A DNA stretch of 64,000 bases from Trichostrongylus colubriformis. Taxonomy: Eukaryota > Nematoda > Chromadorea > Rhabditida > Trichostrongylidae. Under the pieces are notes generated by a model, which worked only from the letters and a program-made list of their open reading frames with translations, was not told where the DNA came from and made no database searches. Of this stretch, positions 45,196 through 56,539 are shown in pieces. The translations under genes were made by a program, and so were the position numbers. The stretch covers positions 28,455,686-28,519,685 of the forward strand of contig OZ022261.1 in NCBI GenBank assembly GCA_963978905.1, read 5' to 3'. Numbering within the stretch: position 1 is the stretch's first letter; each line of letters opens with the position of its first letter.

Positions 45196-45536
45196 TAAAG
45201 ACACTAAGGGGGTAAATTCGGCACACTGTGGATATGAAAGTAGGGATGCTCAGCAATGTCGCAATAGAGAAAGAGCAAGGCAAAACGGCGAAGGACCCGA
45301 CAAACAGGAACCTAAAAGGATGGTGCCCGCAGGCGACGTCCCGCCTTCGCCGGCAACTCGTCCGGTTGCAGAATTGCAAGGCGGCACGCCGTGCTGTGGG
45401 GTCTTGATAAGACCCCGAACGCGATTTTTCAGTGCGAGTTTCGCCACTCAATACCTCTTCTGAAGTAGAAGACTTGTTTTCAGAGAACATGCATTCACAG
45501 TTCTCAGTTTTCCCTTACCCCTCCAGGTGCGTTTAA
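45196..45536. repeat. Inverted-repeat element, family J-prime, copy 2
   Basis: The left end TAAAGACACTAAGGGGGTAAATTCGG and the right end CCCTTACCCCTCCAGGTGCGTTTAA are inverted. The internal GGGGTCTTGATAAGACCCCG is itself a perfect inverted pair. Confidence 0.75.
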
Positions 45537-45539
45537 TCA

Positions 45540-46300
45540 AGAACAGGTGGCTAAGGAAGTAATACGCTACAGTAGTAAAATGGAATGGAACATATTATTA
45601 GCCTTTCTATTACAATGCAATATTGTTATTTGTCTCGTGCAAAGAATGGAAATTATTGGGAGGAGCAGTGCAGTCAATTAACAACCGCAGGGAGGAAAGT
45701 CACTCTAACACCTGACGATAGGGCGTCGAGGAAATATGGTGTATGAAGGTGAATTGTCATGGGTTCAAGAAGACGCGAATTGATTGTGGAAGGGTTACTG
45801 CTACGAAGCTAGAGAGATGTGAAACAGATGCAGAATTTATGAGATGTAAATGTAAATTATGAGCTCTCTCATACCCACACTTGTCAGCACTTTCAGTTGG
45901 CAGTTGTTCATCTTTGAATCACTTATTGATTGGCAAATTTGAACGCTAAAGAACAGAACTTCGATGAGCATTTCATGGTAGTGGAACTGAAAATCTGTCG
46001 GTCAACGCTGCAATTACGGACCACTCTATCAATCTCGCTATCGATAATGTAAATGTCACCAATACGTCAAACAGCCGTCAGGATGCCGACAGCGGACAAC
46101 AACGCTGTTACAAACGTGCTGTTTCGGACGGATAGGGTTCCATTTCCAAGGTTCAAAAATCAGGTGGGAGTGCAAACGCATGAGCCCTATATATTATTTT
46201 GTTGTCCACATGACTTCCAACCTTCTATGACACGATTTTTGTAATATTATTGGATAATTTTTATTGAATATTATTACACGAATTGCATCATAAACTTATT
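45540..46300. other. No gene recognised
   Basis: Short ORFs only; the plus-strand ORF at 46053-46244 has no supporting features. Confidence 0.35.
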
Positions 46301-46310
46301 GTGTGGCAGT

Positions 46311-46628
46311 GGTGTTGTGACAGGTGGTGCGCACCCCACTCTTATGGTGCAGGGATCAAATGCCCCATGAACGCCTGCCCAGACCAACCGAGCCAACCGA
46401 GCCTTTCATCCCTGGGGCAGATGGATTGGTACCAGACTCTTCTGGGAGGGTAGAAGCACCGACCTGCACATCGGTTGGCCCCCGCAAGTCATTCATTGTA
46501 CAAGCCAAATCCCATTCATATGCCATCAAGATTCTGAATGGAACTAGTATGCGCGGAGCATCTCACAAAAGGGATAAATTGACGTCGAAAACCTTATCCT
46601 TTATCTTTTATTTTTTATTGTTTTTATA
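46311..46628 (+). repeat. SINE-like repeat, family E, second near-complete copy
   Basis: The plus-strand head GACAGGTGGTGCGCACCCCA is followed by a B-box-like GGATCAAATGCC, a CCAGACCAACCGAGCC body (with an internal repeat CCAACCGAGCC) and an A/T-rich tail ACCTTATCCTTTATCTTTTA. It corresponds throughout to the reverse complement of 28895-29205. Confidence 0.65.
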
Positions 46629-46929
46629 GCTTCGTTTCCACCGCTCACTTTGATGTGCAAAGATTGCTAATCATACCAGCGCTAATTTACGAACCACCCA
46701 AGACGCTTGCTGGGACTACACAAATACATACATATAAGCTGGGTGAAAATGCTGCCAAAGGGGCGGGACGTCTCCAATGCCCTGCCATGCGTTTCTACTC
46801 AGACGTCTAGAGCGCAGGCGGTAGAGGTCGCGGCTATTGTACATTCAATAGCGATAACAGTCGAAAACTGATCCAAAGCAAAAGAAGACCGATGGAGGGT
46901 GAGTATTCGAAAGTTCGCATACGACATTA

Positions 46930-47170
46930 TATCCGCACACGGGAGCAGAAAAATCACGTGGCCGCGTTTGACGCGCGACGGGATGGTGCGAGCTATGCGC
47001 CCCGTATCAGTTAATCAGTTAAGTGCTGAAGCGATTGCGCCCAGATTAAAGCGTAGCCATCGTCATCGCTTCAGGACCCATCCAATACGGCGCGCATAGC
47101 TAGCACCATCGCCTTTCACACCGAACGCCGCAAAACGTATTTTCTGGCCTATGGCGTTCACCCCGCACAC
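46930..47170. repeat. Inverted-repeat element, family C
   Basis: GATGGTGCGAGCTATGCGCC pairs with GGCGCGCATAGCTAGCACCATC, and AGCGATTGCGCC with the CATCGCTTC region. A related copy lies at 26205-26420 (GGCGCGCATAACTCGCACCAT; ATTTTCTGCCCCAATG). Confidence 0.65.
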
Positions 47171-47603
47171 AATATTGGAAATGAACACATTTCGCGCGCG
47201 AATTTCAAATCGATTCCGTGGTTTTCGTGACTCTAGTATGAGTTGCTAGCCAAATCGTCGGAGCGTGATATGAAGAAGTGATGTTAGAGAATGAGCTCCA
47301 GAAAGTCCAACTTTAACAATTGTGATTTGATCCACGAATGAAGAGCGGGATAAATCTACGAGTAATTATTTATTCAACTGATAAAGATTGATGAACTGGA
47401 CTGTGTGGCGAGTGTCGGGTCGGGTTGACCACATTTGTGTGCGAGACCACTGATCACCATTGATTTCAAGATCATAGGTACGTAATTAATATAGTTGAAT
47501 ATATATGCAATATATCTTCATTATCATGAAGTTATGACTTCCTTCATAGGGCACGGTTCCCAATCAAAAGCAGATGAGATGCATAGAATAGTAGGAGGCT
47601 AGT

Positions 47604-47850
47604 TACCGTAACGGTTATTGATATAACTTCGGAGAGCGAATTGATCCATAATGCATGCAACAAGTTTTGCTCTGCCCCATATTTCTCCCGAAAAAAAATT
47701 GAAGATCTTCAATGGTGTCATATCAGAGCCCACTACAACGTCTTTGCATATGTTCACTTCGTTTAGCAGTTCGAAACCCACCAAAATTCCTAATTTGTGG
47801 TTGAGCAGGGCCAGAATTTTGGAATAAGTATCGCTTGTCGTCAAGGCCTT
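47604..47850 (-). CDS. Possible minus-strand exon, unknown product
   Basis: After an ATTATTAAG acceptor-like site the frame encodes ALTTSDTYSKILALLNHKLG, ILVGFELLNEVNICKDVVVG, IFNFFSGEIWGRAKLVA and FALRSYINNRY, then reaches a GTTACG|GTAACT donor. The sequence is protein-like with a good mix of residues and only two Cys, but no family was recognised and neighbouring exons were not found. Confidence 0.38.
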
Positions 47851-48902
47851 AATAATTCCCACTTACCCTTTTCGAAGAAAAGAATAGTGAAAGATAGCTG
47901 GAAGCTCAAGAGGCACCGTAAAGTGAAAAAATATACGTACTATAGGGTACTATGCGGCTGTCAACAGCGAAAACTTACTGGTAGGTGATGAGATTAGCAA
48001 TGGCAGTGAATGGAGTGCGGGCTAAATATATGCTACTGGTTGTGTTGAATGAAAGTTTGAGTAAAATTTACGCGAAAGCGCTTGACATTACGCCTACTCA
48101 GGAAGTTACCCCGTGAAAACCGTGTTACGTTCTTCATGGATCACCCTATATGTATACATGCACCACCGCAGAATCGCTTCACAAAGCTGACAATCTGCAA
48201 CTCCACTTTCCCACTAAATTAGTGGGTTTCAGCAACCTAGGGTTTCTCCTGCAATGCTCCACTGCTTCCAGGACAGCGTGCCATGTGCTGCATATGACCG
48301 CCACACACCACAGATATATTCCTGATGTAGGATGCGAGCTTATCTTGACTGCGGAAACTAAAACATATGCAAAGTTTATCACGATTACCTGCAAAATGAG
48401 TGTCTCTTACAGGATAAAATATTTACTGTTCACTTCCCCTGTGCATGTATTGGCAAGATTCGGCAACTTGAAAGCGAATAATTGCTGGGTGATAATTACG
48501 AATGATTACCGTTCTGCCTCAATTCACACGCTCGCCTTGGCCCACTGTCTACTTTGTAGTGACCGCATGCAATTACATGACGTAATAATGTGACTGTATA
48601 CGGTTCAGTATTCATATGTTTGTACGTGTGGCTTAGTGAGCCTTGACGAGTCCTATGCGCCGTCCGAGAGCTTCTCTGACATAAGATCCAAAAGTCTAAC
48701 TTTTCGATTTCACTTTTAGATACATCTCGAAAGTATGAATGACGCTGAAAGGATTTCAGTGATCGGGATCGGTTGCTTCATGTTATTTCTACTCGTTCTC
48801 ACTTCCCTCTGAACACAGACCTATCTTACTTTTAGTATGACAAGTTTGTCGTAGTAATATTTGTAATTTTACAAGAATGCTGTGTTATAGACAGGAACTT
48901 TG

Positions 48903-48972
48903 GTCTCGGAAGAGCACGAACACACACTCTATACTTTCCATGCATATGTGCTAATCCATTACATTCATCATA
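48903..48972 (-). repeat. tRNA-like sequence, diverged second copy
   Basis: Minus strand: AATGGATTAGCACATATGC and GGAAAGTATAGAGTG match the copy at 31795-31865, and the B-box position reads GTGTTCGTGCTC. Too diverged for a functional tRNA, it supports a dispersed tRNA-derived family. Confidence 0.45.
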
Positions 48973-50130
48973 CCATCGAAACTTCTTCGGCTTACCTCAG
49001 CTTCTTAACGATATATTTATCTTAGCTGGGGCGAAAATAGGCAGTTATTAAAAAATTGTAATATCGCTAAGTTTTGTACGCATTTCAATGTTTCTCTCGA
49101 TAAGGACTCTTCTTCTTAAAATTAGTTTCTGATGTCTCTTGTTTTTGTAGCGTTCCCTCGATCTTTTATTCATTTGACATGTAACTGTAATGACGCATCA
49201 AATGAATTGTTCTGTTGGTACAGAAAAGTGATAAAAACGATTGAGATAAGCAGTAGTGCCCTACAATGAGACTCCTTACATATGGATGTATCATTAACTT
49301 TGTTTTCAGAATTCCCCCATGCCGAACCTAACTAATAGGTGGGAGTAAGGTAGAATATATGTGCATAAAATGTAAAAAAGTAAATTATAGAATTGAGACC
49401 GAAAATTGCTTATTTCGGCCGCTATATTCCGTCTATGTATCAGCATACGTTGTGCTGCGTTCATACCCGAAGTCCTAAAATTTTTGATGGATTAGCGTAT
49501 CCACGATTTTGGGTTTTTCACGATGCCACGAACCACAATGTCGTCCTATTTTCATTATGGCAAGTATCCAAAATCACGGATGTACCAGTCTGTCAAAAAT
49601 CCCAGATCGCGGGTACGCGGAATCTTTCCGATCGATACGTACCTCATACTTGACGCGATATCGCCGCAAATCTCAAATGTCCTCTAGCCGTTCAGTTAGG
49701 GATGCATGGAAGGGAGTATAAATGCCATGTATCCCATGTATATGAAAGATTATGAGAACCGTACCGTTTCCACCATGACTATTTGTTCACATTGAATTAT
49801 ACAACTACATGAGCTGTTGACATTGAACAACGAACTGTTGACTAACATTCACAAATACTTTTCCAGTTTAATTTTTGGTGATGACCTTTCCACAGAATCA
49901 TCGCTGAGACTTTAGCACCTGGCTACCGAAAATGGGTGAATAGAGTGCAGAAGAACTGTGGAAACGTATTATCATGCAGACAATTTTCATAATCCTTTCC
50001 TCTTTATATCGAGCGCAACTTGGGGGCTTATCGATTCACCATATAGATAAGTACGCTATTTGTTCAATACCTGCCAAACCCATTTGATCTACCCGTTTTG
50101 TAGCCACTACATACCCTTACGTACCACTCC
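48973..50130. other. No gene recognised
   Basis: AT-rich with short ORFs only. An AAAATTTTTGATGG segment near 49477 resembles the region next to the ORF of the mariner at 43.7 kb and may be a relic. Confidence 0.3.
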
Positions 50131-50134
50131 AATC

Positions 50135-50790
50135 AAAAGACACCGGGAGGTGGCAATTATGCCCTACGGTAAGACCTACCGTAACGTTTGCAGTTCGCTA
50201 TGTTGAGACATTGCACACATGACAGTGGATTTTTTTACCACGAACATTTTTTTTTTACCTTTTTCCTTATTCTCCCACTCATTGTTTCACCTGATCGCTG
50301 CTGTATGCTGTTTTACTCACATCATGATGAATGAATGAAATACACCCTACGAGAACCAAGTGACATCTTCTGCAGCGAGCAACTCGGAAAGGTGATGTTG
50401 CAGTTTGAAGGGATGCACGGGAATTGCGAATACAGACCACAACGTCGCGCATCTGAATCGGGGTTTCTCGGGTGTGTGTAGATATGACGGAAAATCGCTT
50501 CGCGGCGCCAGAACGACTTGCGAATCGATTGCTCCTGAGAGCCCGGCAGAGCGTGGCTGCGTCACCTTTGCGCTTCCACCCATGCCACACTGGCTCGCAT
50601 GAAGGCTGCCATGTCCCACCACTGGCACTCGCACCCGCCGCGCCGCTTGCCGCGGACGGCCACGCGACTTTCCGTCTTATCTGCACACACACGGGTTTCT
50701 CTATCGATTATCGCTCTTACCGCGGATGATCATTTCAAAACCACTTCATTCCATCTTTCTCTCCCTCCCGACCCTTCCCGGTTCCTTTAA
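50135..50790. repeat. Inverted-repeat element, family F, copy 2, carrying a family G insertion
   Basis: The ends AAAGACACCGGGAGGTGGCAA and CCCTTCCCGGTTCCTTTAA are inverted. It matches copy 1 (41196-41550) on both sides of the inserted element at 50470-50692. It also has about 85 extra bases near 50300-50385. Confidence 0.78.
50470..50692. mobile_element. 223-bp MITE, family G, with 9-bp target-site duplication
   Basis: The termini GGGTGTGTGTAGATATGACGG and CCGTCTTATCTGCACACACAC are inverted repeats. GGGTTTCTC occurs directly on both sides (50461-50469 and 50693-50701), a 9-bp duplication, while the equivalent position in family F copy 1 (about 41455-41465) is uninterrupted. A 9-bp duplication is typical of Mutator-like (MULE) elements. 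No transposase is encoded. Confidence 0.85.
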
Positions 50791-51268
50791 ATACAACCGG
50801 GAGTATCCTATTAAAGAATTGTTGTGTAGGTGAGGTTATAATTAGATACTCAGTCTATCTAAAAATCTGTATGATTTTCTGCCATCTTACCTTTACATTA
50901 AATTCATTAAATTCAAACACGGGGTAACTGAATGATTATCGATGACTTCAATGCATGTCGAAATGTAATTTCCTCACAGTTTTCACTCATTTATGTATAA
51001 CTTAATGTATGTCAATTTTTTTGAGGAACGGTTTCCATAACGCTGATTTTTTGCCTCATGATGAAACTTATCGAGCGCTTTTTTGACTGAATGACGCCTG
51101 CGTATTGTTATGACATGCTGCCTATGTGTTCGTTAAACCATTCTTTGACTACACTTGTCTCGAGCCCCGAATAGCAATTTTATATTCTTTTCGTTTGTTT
51201 CCTGTCTTCTGAGCCCTGGCGTACTTGTTGTATTCAGTATACTCTAATAATATGTTTATCATGTGGGA

Positions 51269-51532
51269 TCAATAACAATTTTCTTGCTCGGCATTGCGAA
51301 ACTGAACGGCAAATGATTGTATTGCGATGAAATTGTTCGAATTCTGACGAAGGAGATCTAATCTTCTTTGAGTCTCCTTCAATAGATGGATAGACGGTTC
51401 TACACAGTTGTAATTTAACTCCAAACTACTCGAATCTGAGTGGAATTCAAGTTCACCGTATGCGGCATGGCAAACACATACTGGCCGTGTCAGTATATCC
51501 CTGTGGGTCATTATGAGAAGACTCTCATCCAT
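51269..51532 (-). CDS. Possible 87-aa ORF or terminal exon, unknown product
   Basis: From ATG 51532 to stop at 51269 the frame encodes MDESLLIMTHRDILTRPVCV, ELEFHSDSSSLELNYNCVEP and HLLKETQRRLDLLRQNS. Its composition is protein-like with a probable C-terminal helix. No family was recognised. Confidence 0.28.
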   Translation of the reverse strand: MDESLLIMTHRDILTRPVCVCHAAYGELEFHSDSSSLELNYNCVEPSIHLLKETQRRLDLLRQNSNNFIAIQSFAVQFRNAEQENCY

Positions 51533-51943
51533 GATTTAACTCATTGCCTAGTTTTTTATCGCTTTAAAACTAATTTTTGAAGCGTTTCTTTTCTGTCCTG
51601 ATGGCAGACCTCTAGGTATTCGAGCCGTCGTCCACCACAAGGACTATGCTCATTCCACTTCCAAAACTTCGCTGCAGTGCCAGCTACCCCTCTTTGGTGA
51701 AATAGTAATCGAGCAATTTAGTATATGTCTAACATGGCGAAGTAGGGTTTTTGTTGAAAAGCTATGCTGTATAAGAAAGTATCTCTTGGTACGGTTTGCT
51801 CTCATGTAATTTAGTACAGAGTAAACGACGTACTCCAATTTAACAAGGCCATGTAGGAGCTGCATGCGCAAATCACCCCGAGTGAGCAAGTCACTGCGTG
51901 TGATCGTCTCACATCACAGATCCTTGTGGCGCCGATCGATATA

Positions 51944-52451
51944 CAGTAGCGCTCAAAAGTTTTCGGCCAAGACTCTGTTGTCATAACTTCTTTTCTACTT
52001 GACCAAATTTGACAAAATTTTAAAATGTGATGCCTGAACCTATTGCCAACACTTCCTTCTACTTGAGCGCCGCTTGCCACTTTTCATGATTTTTTACAAG
52101 AATTTACTATAAGACCACCCAAAAAAAAGTAAGAGGCTTGTTCAAGAAAAACGGCTTTCTATACAAAAACAAAAAGAGCAAGCCTCAGAGAACATTAATA
52201 TTCTGTGGAAAGACCACGACTTTTGATGACAGCGGCACAGCGAGACGGCATAGCGATGGCATGCCAAAATTAAAAAATTTCATATAACCACGTAGCCTGC
52301 ACCGTTGCGCGCCAAAATAGTATATTAAGTATGCAGTCTCTCCAACTACAACATACTCAAATTTCTCTTAGATCGGTGCAGTTGCGAAAAAGTTACAAGT
52401 GAAAAACCCCAAGTGAAAGACCATTTCGCCGAAGACTTTTGAGCGCTACTG
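51944..52451. mobile_element. Tc1-type non-autonomous element (508 bp)
   Basis: CAGTAGCGCTCAAAAGTTTTCGGC at the left pairs with GCCGAAGACTTTTGAGCGCTACTG at the right, flanked by TA on both sides (51942-51943, 52452-52453). The CAGT start and TA target are characteristic of Tc1-like elements. The interior has no transposase ORF, so this is a deletion derivative. Confidence 0.9.
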
Positions 52452-52956
52452 TAACAGTGATGCGGCGCACAAATGCCAATGCCTTCATAACCAAAGAATT
52501 GAGCAGAGGTTTGATCGCTCTGGTTTTCGAAGTGCATTTTAATTTTTCCAGCACCATACTGCTTAGCAGTTCTATTTTTGTTTCCAATTATCGGCCATAC
52601 TATCACAAACTGCCATCAAAACAACTAAATTCCAAGGAGTCATAACTTTATTAAGACAGAAAGGTCGAGTAATAAGAATAGGTGTATGATTGATCGTTGA
52701 TAAAGAAAAATTTTGAATCAAACTAACAGTCTATATTGGGCACAACTACGAGATCTAGATAACTGAGCGGTGAAATTGTGATTTCTTTTTCAATTTTCGT
52801 CTCCGTCATGATTATCCTTCATAAGGGCAGGAAGAACTTGAATGGGAAGGGTCTAAGATCTGTGAGTTATGTACATTTGTAAAATAATTTCTAAACTGTG
52901 TTTTACAACCAACTTTCTTAATAACTTTGAATAATCCAATTACAGTATAAATAATT

Positions 52957-53172
52957 ATGACGTTTAAATTTTTCGACTTCTTATCTTGGGAGGAATGGGA
53001 ACCACTTATAATAAGATACAAATGTATTACGAAGCGATCACCTACCTTATCAATGAATTTTATGATGACCATCCTCTTTTTATTGCTTCTTCTTATCTTT
53101 GTTTCTTTCAGCGGAAGCGTTGCAATACGAATTTTGCCTTCCGTCGACTTCTCCACAAGTATGTTCGTATAG
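52957..53172 (+). CDS. Possible small membrane protein ORF
   Basis: A 71-codon ORF encodes FFDFLSWEEWEPLIIRY followed by a long hydrophobic stretch, MMTILFLLLLLIFVSFSGS. It has no family match. A pyrimidine-rich TTGTTTCTTTCAG within it (53100-53112) could be a splice acceptor, which would argue that part of the hydrophobic stretch is intron. Confidence 0.2.
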   Translation: MTFKFFDFLSWEEWEPLIIRYKCITKRSPTLSMNFMMTILFLLLLLIFVSFSGSVAIRILPSVDFSTSMFV

Positions 53173-54084
53173 CTCGAGTTTAGGGTTATTGTAACAGGGC
53201 TTTTTCGATAATTCTAATTCCAAGAGGGCGGAGCCACATTGAAACTTGGTATAAAGCGCTTTATCGGATTAGAAACAGCGGAAAGGGTAACTCTCGCAGA
53301 TTATGGCATAATTTTAGTATAAAAGAAGGGGTGCTGAGCAGTGTAACATCTTTACGATGGCACGAAATAAACCCAAGAAGTAGGAAGCTGAGAGCCTTTT
53401 TCTCCCATGGTTCTTTTCGCTCCCCTCTGCATCATTAACCAGCAGAATGGATGCGGACGGGCGAGGGGCTAGGGTAGCCAGCAGCGAAGGTTGTCCCACT
53501 CTCACGGCAACTTTCCAGGCGGATCCGTGGCAGCGCGATTAGCAATGCTACGGATTCATAATAAGACTCAAACCGCGCTTTTCCGATGCGGCTTCCTCCA
53601 CACATAACACCTTCTGAACCAGGATGTTTCTAAGCATGTTTTATTGAGTCACTAAGTTGTGGATCTTTTGTATTCACACTTTCTTTCCCTACAAACGCTG
53701 GGCTTTGCTACTGTTAGTGATTTAGTGAAGTAATCACGGATTATACTGGTTTTACAGGGTACAGGGTCACGCAAATTCTGGTCGGAAAAAAAGCAAACGA
53801 TCCTTTGTGCTTATGCATTGCTATGCAGTAATACGTGCGGCGACTGTTCGAGATCGCTGTCGTTTTGCTGCCGAAAGACCCATGTAAAGTCAGATTACCA
53901 TATTAATTCGTAGTAGAGAACTCAACAAAATCGTGAATATGCATGATAACGTAACAGTTCAATCGCTGGAGCTCCGTTGAAGTTCATGGTTGTTTTAATA
54001 TGCCATTTACACGAACAATCACTGCACGTTCCATTGTTCTTTCTTTCAACCGTAGTTTTTCCGTAGGATACTTCCGAATGCAAT

Positions 54085-55640
54085 TCATCAGTACTCATGT
54101 AAAAGATAACGTCCGCGGCGTTAAGCAATCTCTTTTGCGGGATGCCCACGCATCCTTGTTCCATTCAGAATTTTTGGCGGGTGTATGCGATTCGGCCTTC
54201 ATATATTAGGTTGTCTTGTAGAATTTTTCCAAAAAAATCAATAACTCTGTTTACTTCGAGGCAGGCCTAGGCGGTTTAGGAATATGGTAGAACGTTCTCT
54301 AAGCTTTCTAATAAAATGTATATTGACCCACCAGATTTCGTGGAGAGAGCTACAGTGCCTGTAATCGATACCCACCCAACACGCGGTGTTACTTAGTATG
54401 AGTGGTCTTGGGGCAGCAAAGCGGCGGAAGCTTGCGACTCCATCAACGCTGCATTGGGCAAGAGATGTGTGAGCTACGAGACCGTGCCCCGCTGGATCAG
54501 CCTCAGCAACGGCGAGATGTCATGGAAGACAAGCCACGCACGGGACGCCCATACGCATTCGACAACGAAACGCTGCTCTCCGCCGTTCGCGCCGATCCTG
54601 AAACAACCATGCGCGAGCTGGAGGAGAGGAGTGGACAAGCGCTCATGACCGTAAATCGTCGCTTCCACGAGCCCGGTTATCGAAAGGTGCTGTCACGGTG
54701 GTCCTCATGCCCTGACGGATGCTCACGAAAGTGCCCGTGTGAGCATCTGTCAATCGCTGCTGTTCCGCCCGCACCGCAACGACTTTCTCGTCTATGTAAC
54801 TACGGGCGATGAAGGCTGAGACATGTACGATACTGACGCACCCCGCGCCTTTTGGCTGCCACGTGACGCCGAGCCGCCAACTCAGCCCATGTCCGACCTC
54901 CATCCGAAGAAGATTCTACTCTGCTGCTTCTGGACGCGGAAGGGATGCTCTTCCACGAGGTTCTGGCACAAAGCGAGACAGTCCCCGCTTCCGTTTACAC
55001 CCACCAGCTCCAGCAGATCGTCGTCGCCATTCGAGAAAAGCACCTGAGAAGGTCCGCGGTCACCCTCCTTCATGACAACGCCCGCCCATACGTCACGAAG
55101 TGTACCCAGGCCAAGCTACGAAGCCCGGCTGGAATGTCCTACCCCAAACGCCATATTCTCCAGACATTGCCCCTTCTGACTATCACCTTACCCAACCTCT
55201 TGAATCCTTCCTGGCCAAGAGATAATTCGCTGGTTATGACACACTTGCAAAGGCGATCGCTGACTTCTTCGACTCTCAGAACCCAGAGTTCTGAGGGCAG
55301 GGAATCAACGATCTACCTATGAGGTGGTAGAGTGTTGTCGATAACAATGGTCAATACGTTGTTGCCTAATTCTTATTTGTTGGAAGAAAAAATAATAAAA
55401 AGTGATGATCGAAAAAATCCTACAAGACGTTTGGGACAAACTAATACATACAATGACTTAGAGAGCTAGCAATGTGCAAATTAGTGCTTTTATCCTAACA
55501 GACTTGCACTCCGTACCTCATCACCTATTACGGAAGGATGGAGGGCGTGGTCAGTCTGGGTGGGCGTTGATTGGATTTGATCCGCTCACCAGGAAACTGA
55601 AAGTGCAGGGATGTGTCACTGCATGTATTCAAAGAACCTC
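54085..55640 (-). repeat. SINE-like family E copy interrupted by a mariner
   Basis: The left part (54085-54205, with GCGGGATGCCCACGCATCC and CCATTCAGAATT) and the right part (55445-55640, with ACAATGACTTAGAGAGC, TTAGTGCTTTTATCC and GGCGTTGATTGGATTTGATCC) together make one family E copy in minus orientation. The mariner at 54206-55444 sits at the TA between them. Confidence 0.75.
54206..55444 (+). pseudogene. Near full-length mariner with dead transposase (1239 bp)
   Basis: The ends begin TTAGGTTGTC (left) and TTAGTTTGTC (right, complement), then share CTTGTAGRATTTTT; the left terminus lacks about 8 bases. TA flanks both sides. The plus strand reads through a mariner transposase in several frames: helix-turn-helix (INAALGKRCVSYETVPRWIS), GRPYAFDNETLLSAVRADPE, then FWTRKGCSS, HDNARPYVTKC around the second Asp, and finally AKAIADFFDSQNPEF and INDLPMRW. 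At least four frameshifts or stops separate the pieces, so no protein can be made. Confidence 0.9.
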
Positions 55641-56539
55641 ACCTCCTGCAACTTGCTACAGAGGCAGCATGAAGAAACACCTGAAAAGTTCATCTAATTA
55701 TTGCCAGCGAAAACTATGAGTTTAAAGGACTAGTTCGAGCAACTAATCCTACACGCCTTTTGAAGCGCATCTTTCAAAGGAGAGGTAGAGCTGTCGTCAT
55801 TGGTGAGGGAGCTTTTGGAAGCGTTTTGGCCACGCCCTTGCCTGATGGGAAATTGTGAATGCGCGAAAAATAACTCTACACCTAGAATCAACAAAAACGA
55901 TTTTAGAACTAGTTGAAGGTATGAGGCTACGGCTATGCTTTGCGAAATTTCGATTACATGTGTCAAGCGTGCCTTGGTGCTGTCATGAAACCATGTTGTA
56001 CTCTCAAACTTTCAGTTCCAATTACTAACTTTTTCCCTAATCTTTACTTTTCTGAATTTGTTGTTTGGGTTGATTCACACCTTTTATGGTAAATATCGCG
56101 AATAAGTGACTTGTTCAGCTGTCTCTGAAGCAGGGACTCAAAGCTTAAAGACACTTACTATCACTCAAAAAATTAAGAGAAATTCCATTTTTTAGATAAT
56201 TACTTTGTTCAACAATATATCATTCCAATTGCCGACACTACTAAGTTTTCCCGGTACCTTAGTTAAGGAATGTCTTGTTTTTGTAGCCTTCCAATTTGTG
56301 TAGCAGGAGCCATGCGACATCGCGTTGCGCGATTCCCGCCTTCGTTTTGTCACGACCTAGTGGAAATGTCGTGCATCATTTCTAAATTCCCCGGCCCTTA
56401 TCATACCCTATTGCGCATTGCCTAGTGTGCACACCCGATTTCAGCTCGATGATTACAAGTACTCGATAATTCCTTGAGTAAACTTTTTTCCATTTCAGTA
56501 GAACACTCGTTTTTCTTCGAACTCGTCAATAGCAACCAA

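Noticed and set aside
44811..45490. Overlapping ORFs of 134-177 codons on both strands
   Set aside because: They span adjoining family J and J-prime repeats and share blocks with noncoding copies at 13.3 and 40.8 kb.
48150..48593. 147-codon plus-strand ORF
   Set aside because: It contains a repeat block (GACCGCCACACACCACAGAT) also present at 868-890, has no domain features and no splice context.
54400..55325. A working mariner transposase
   Set aside because: Recognisable blocks fall in several frames with stops between them, so only a pseudogene can be claimed.
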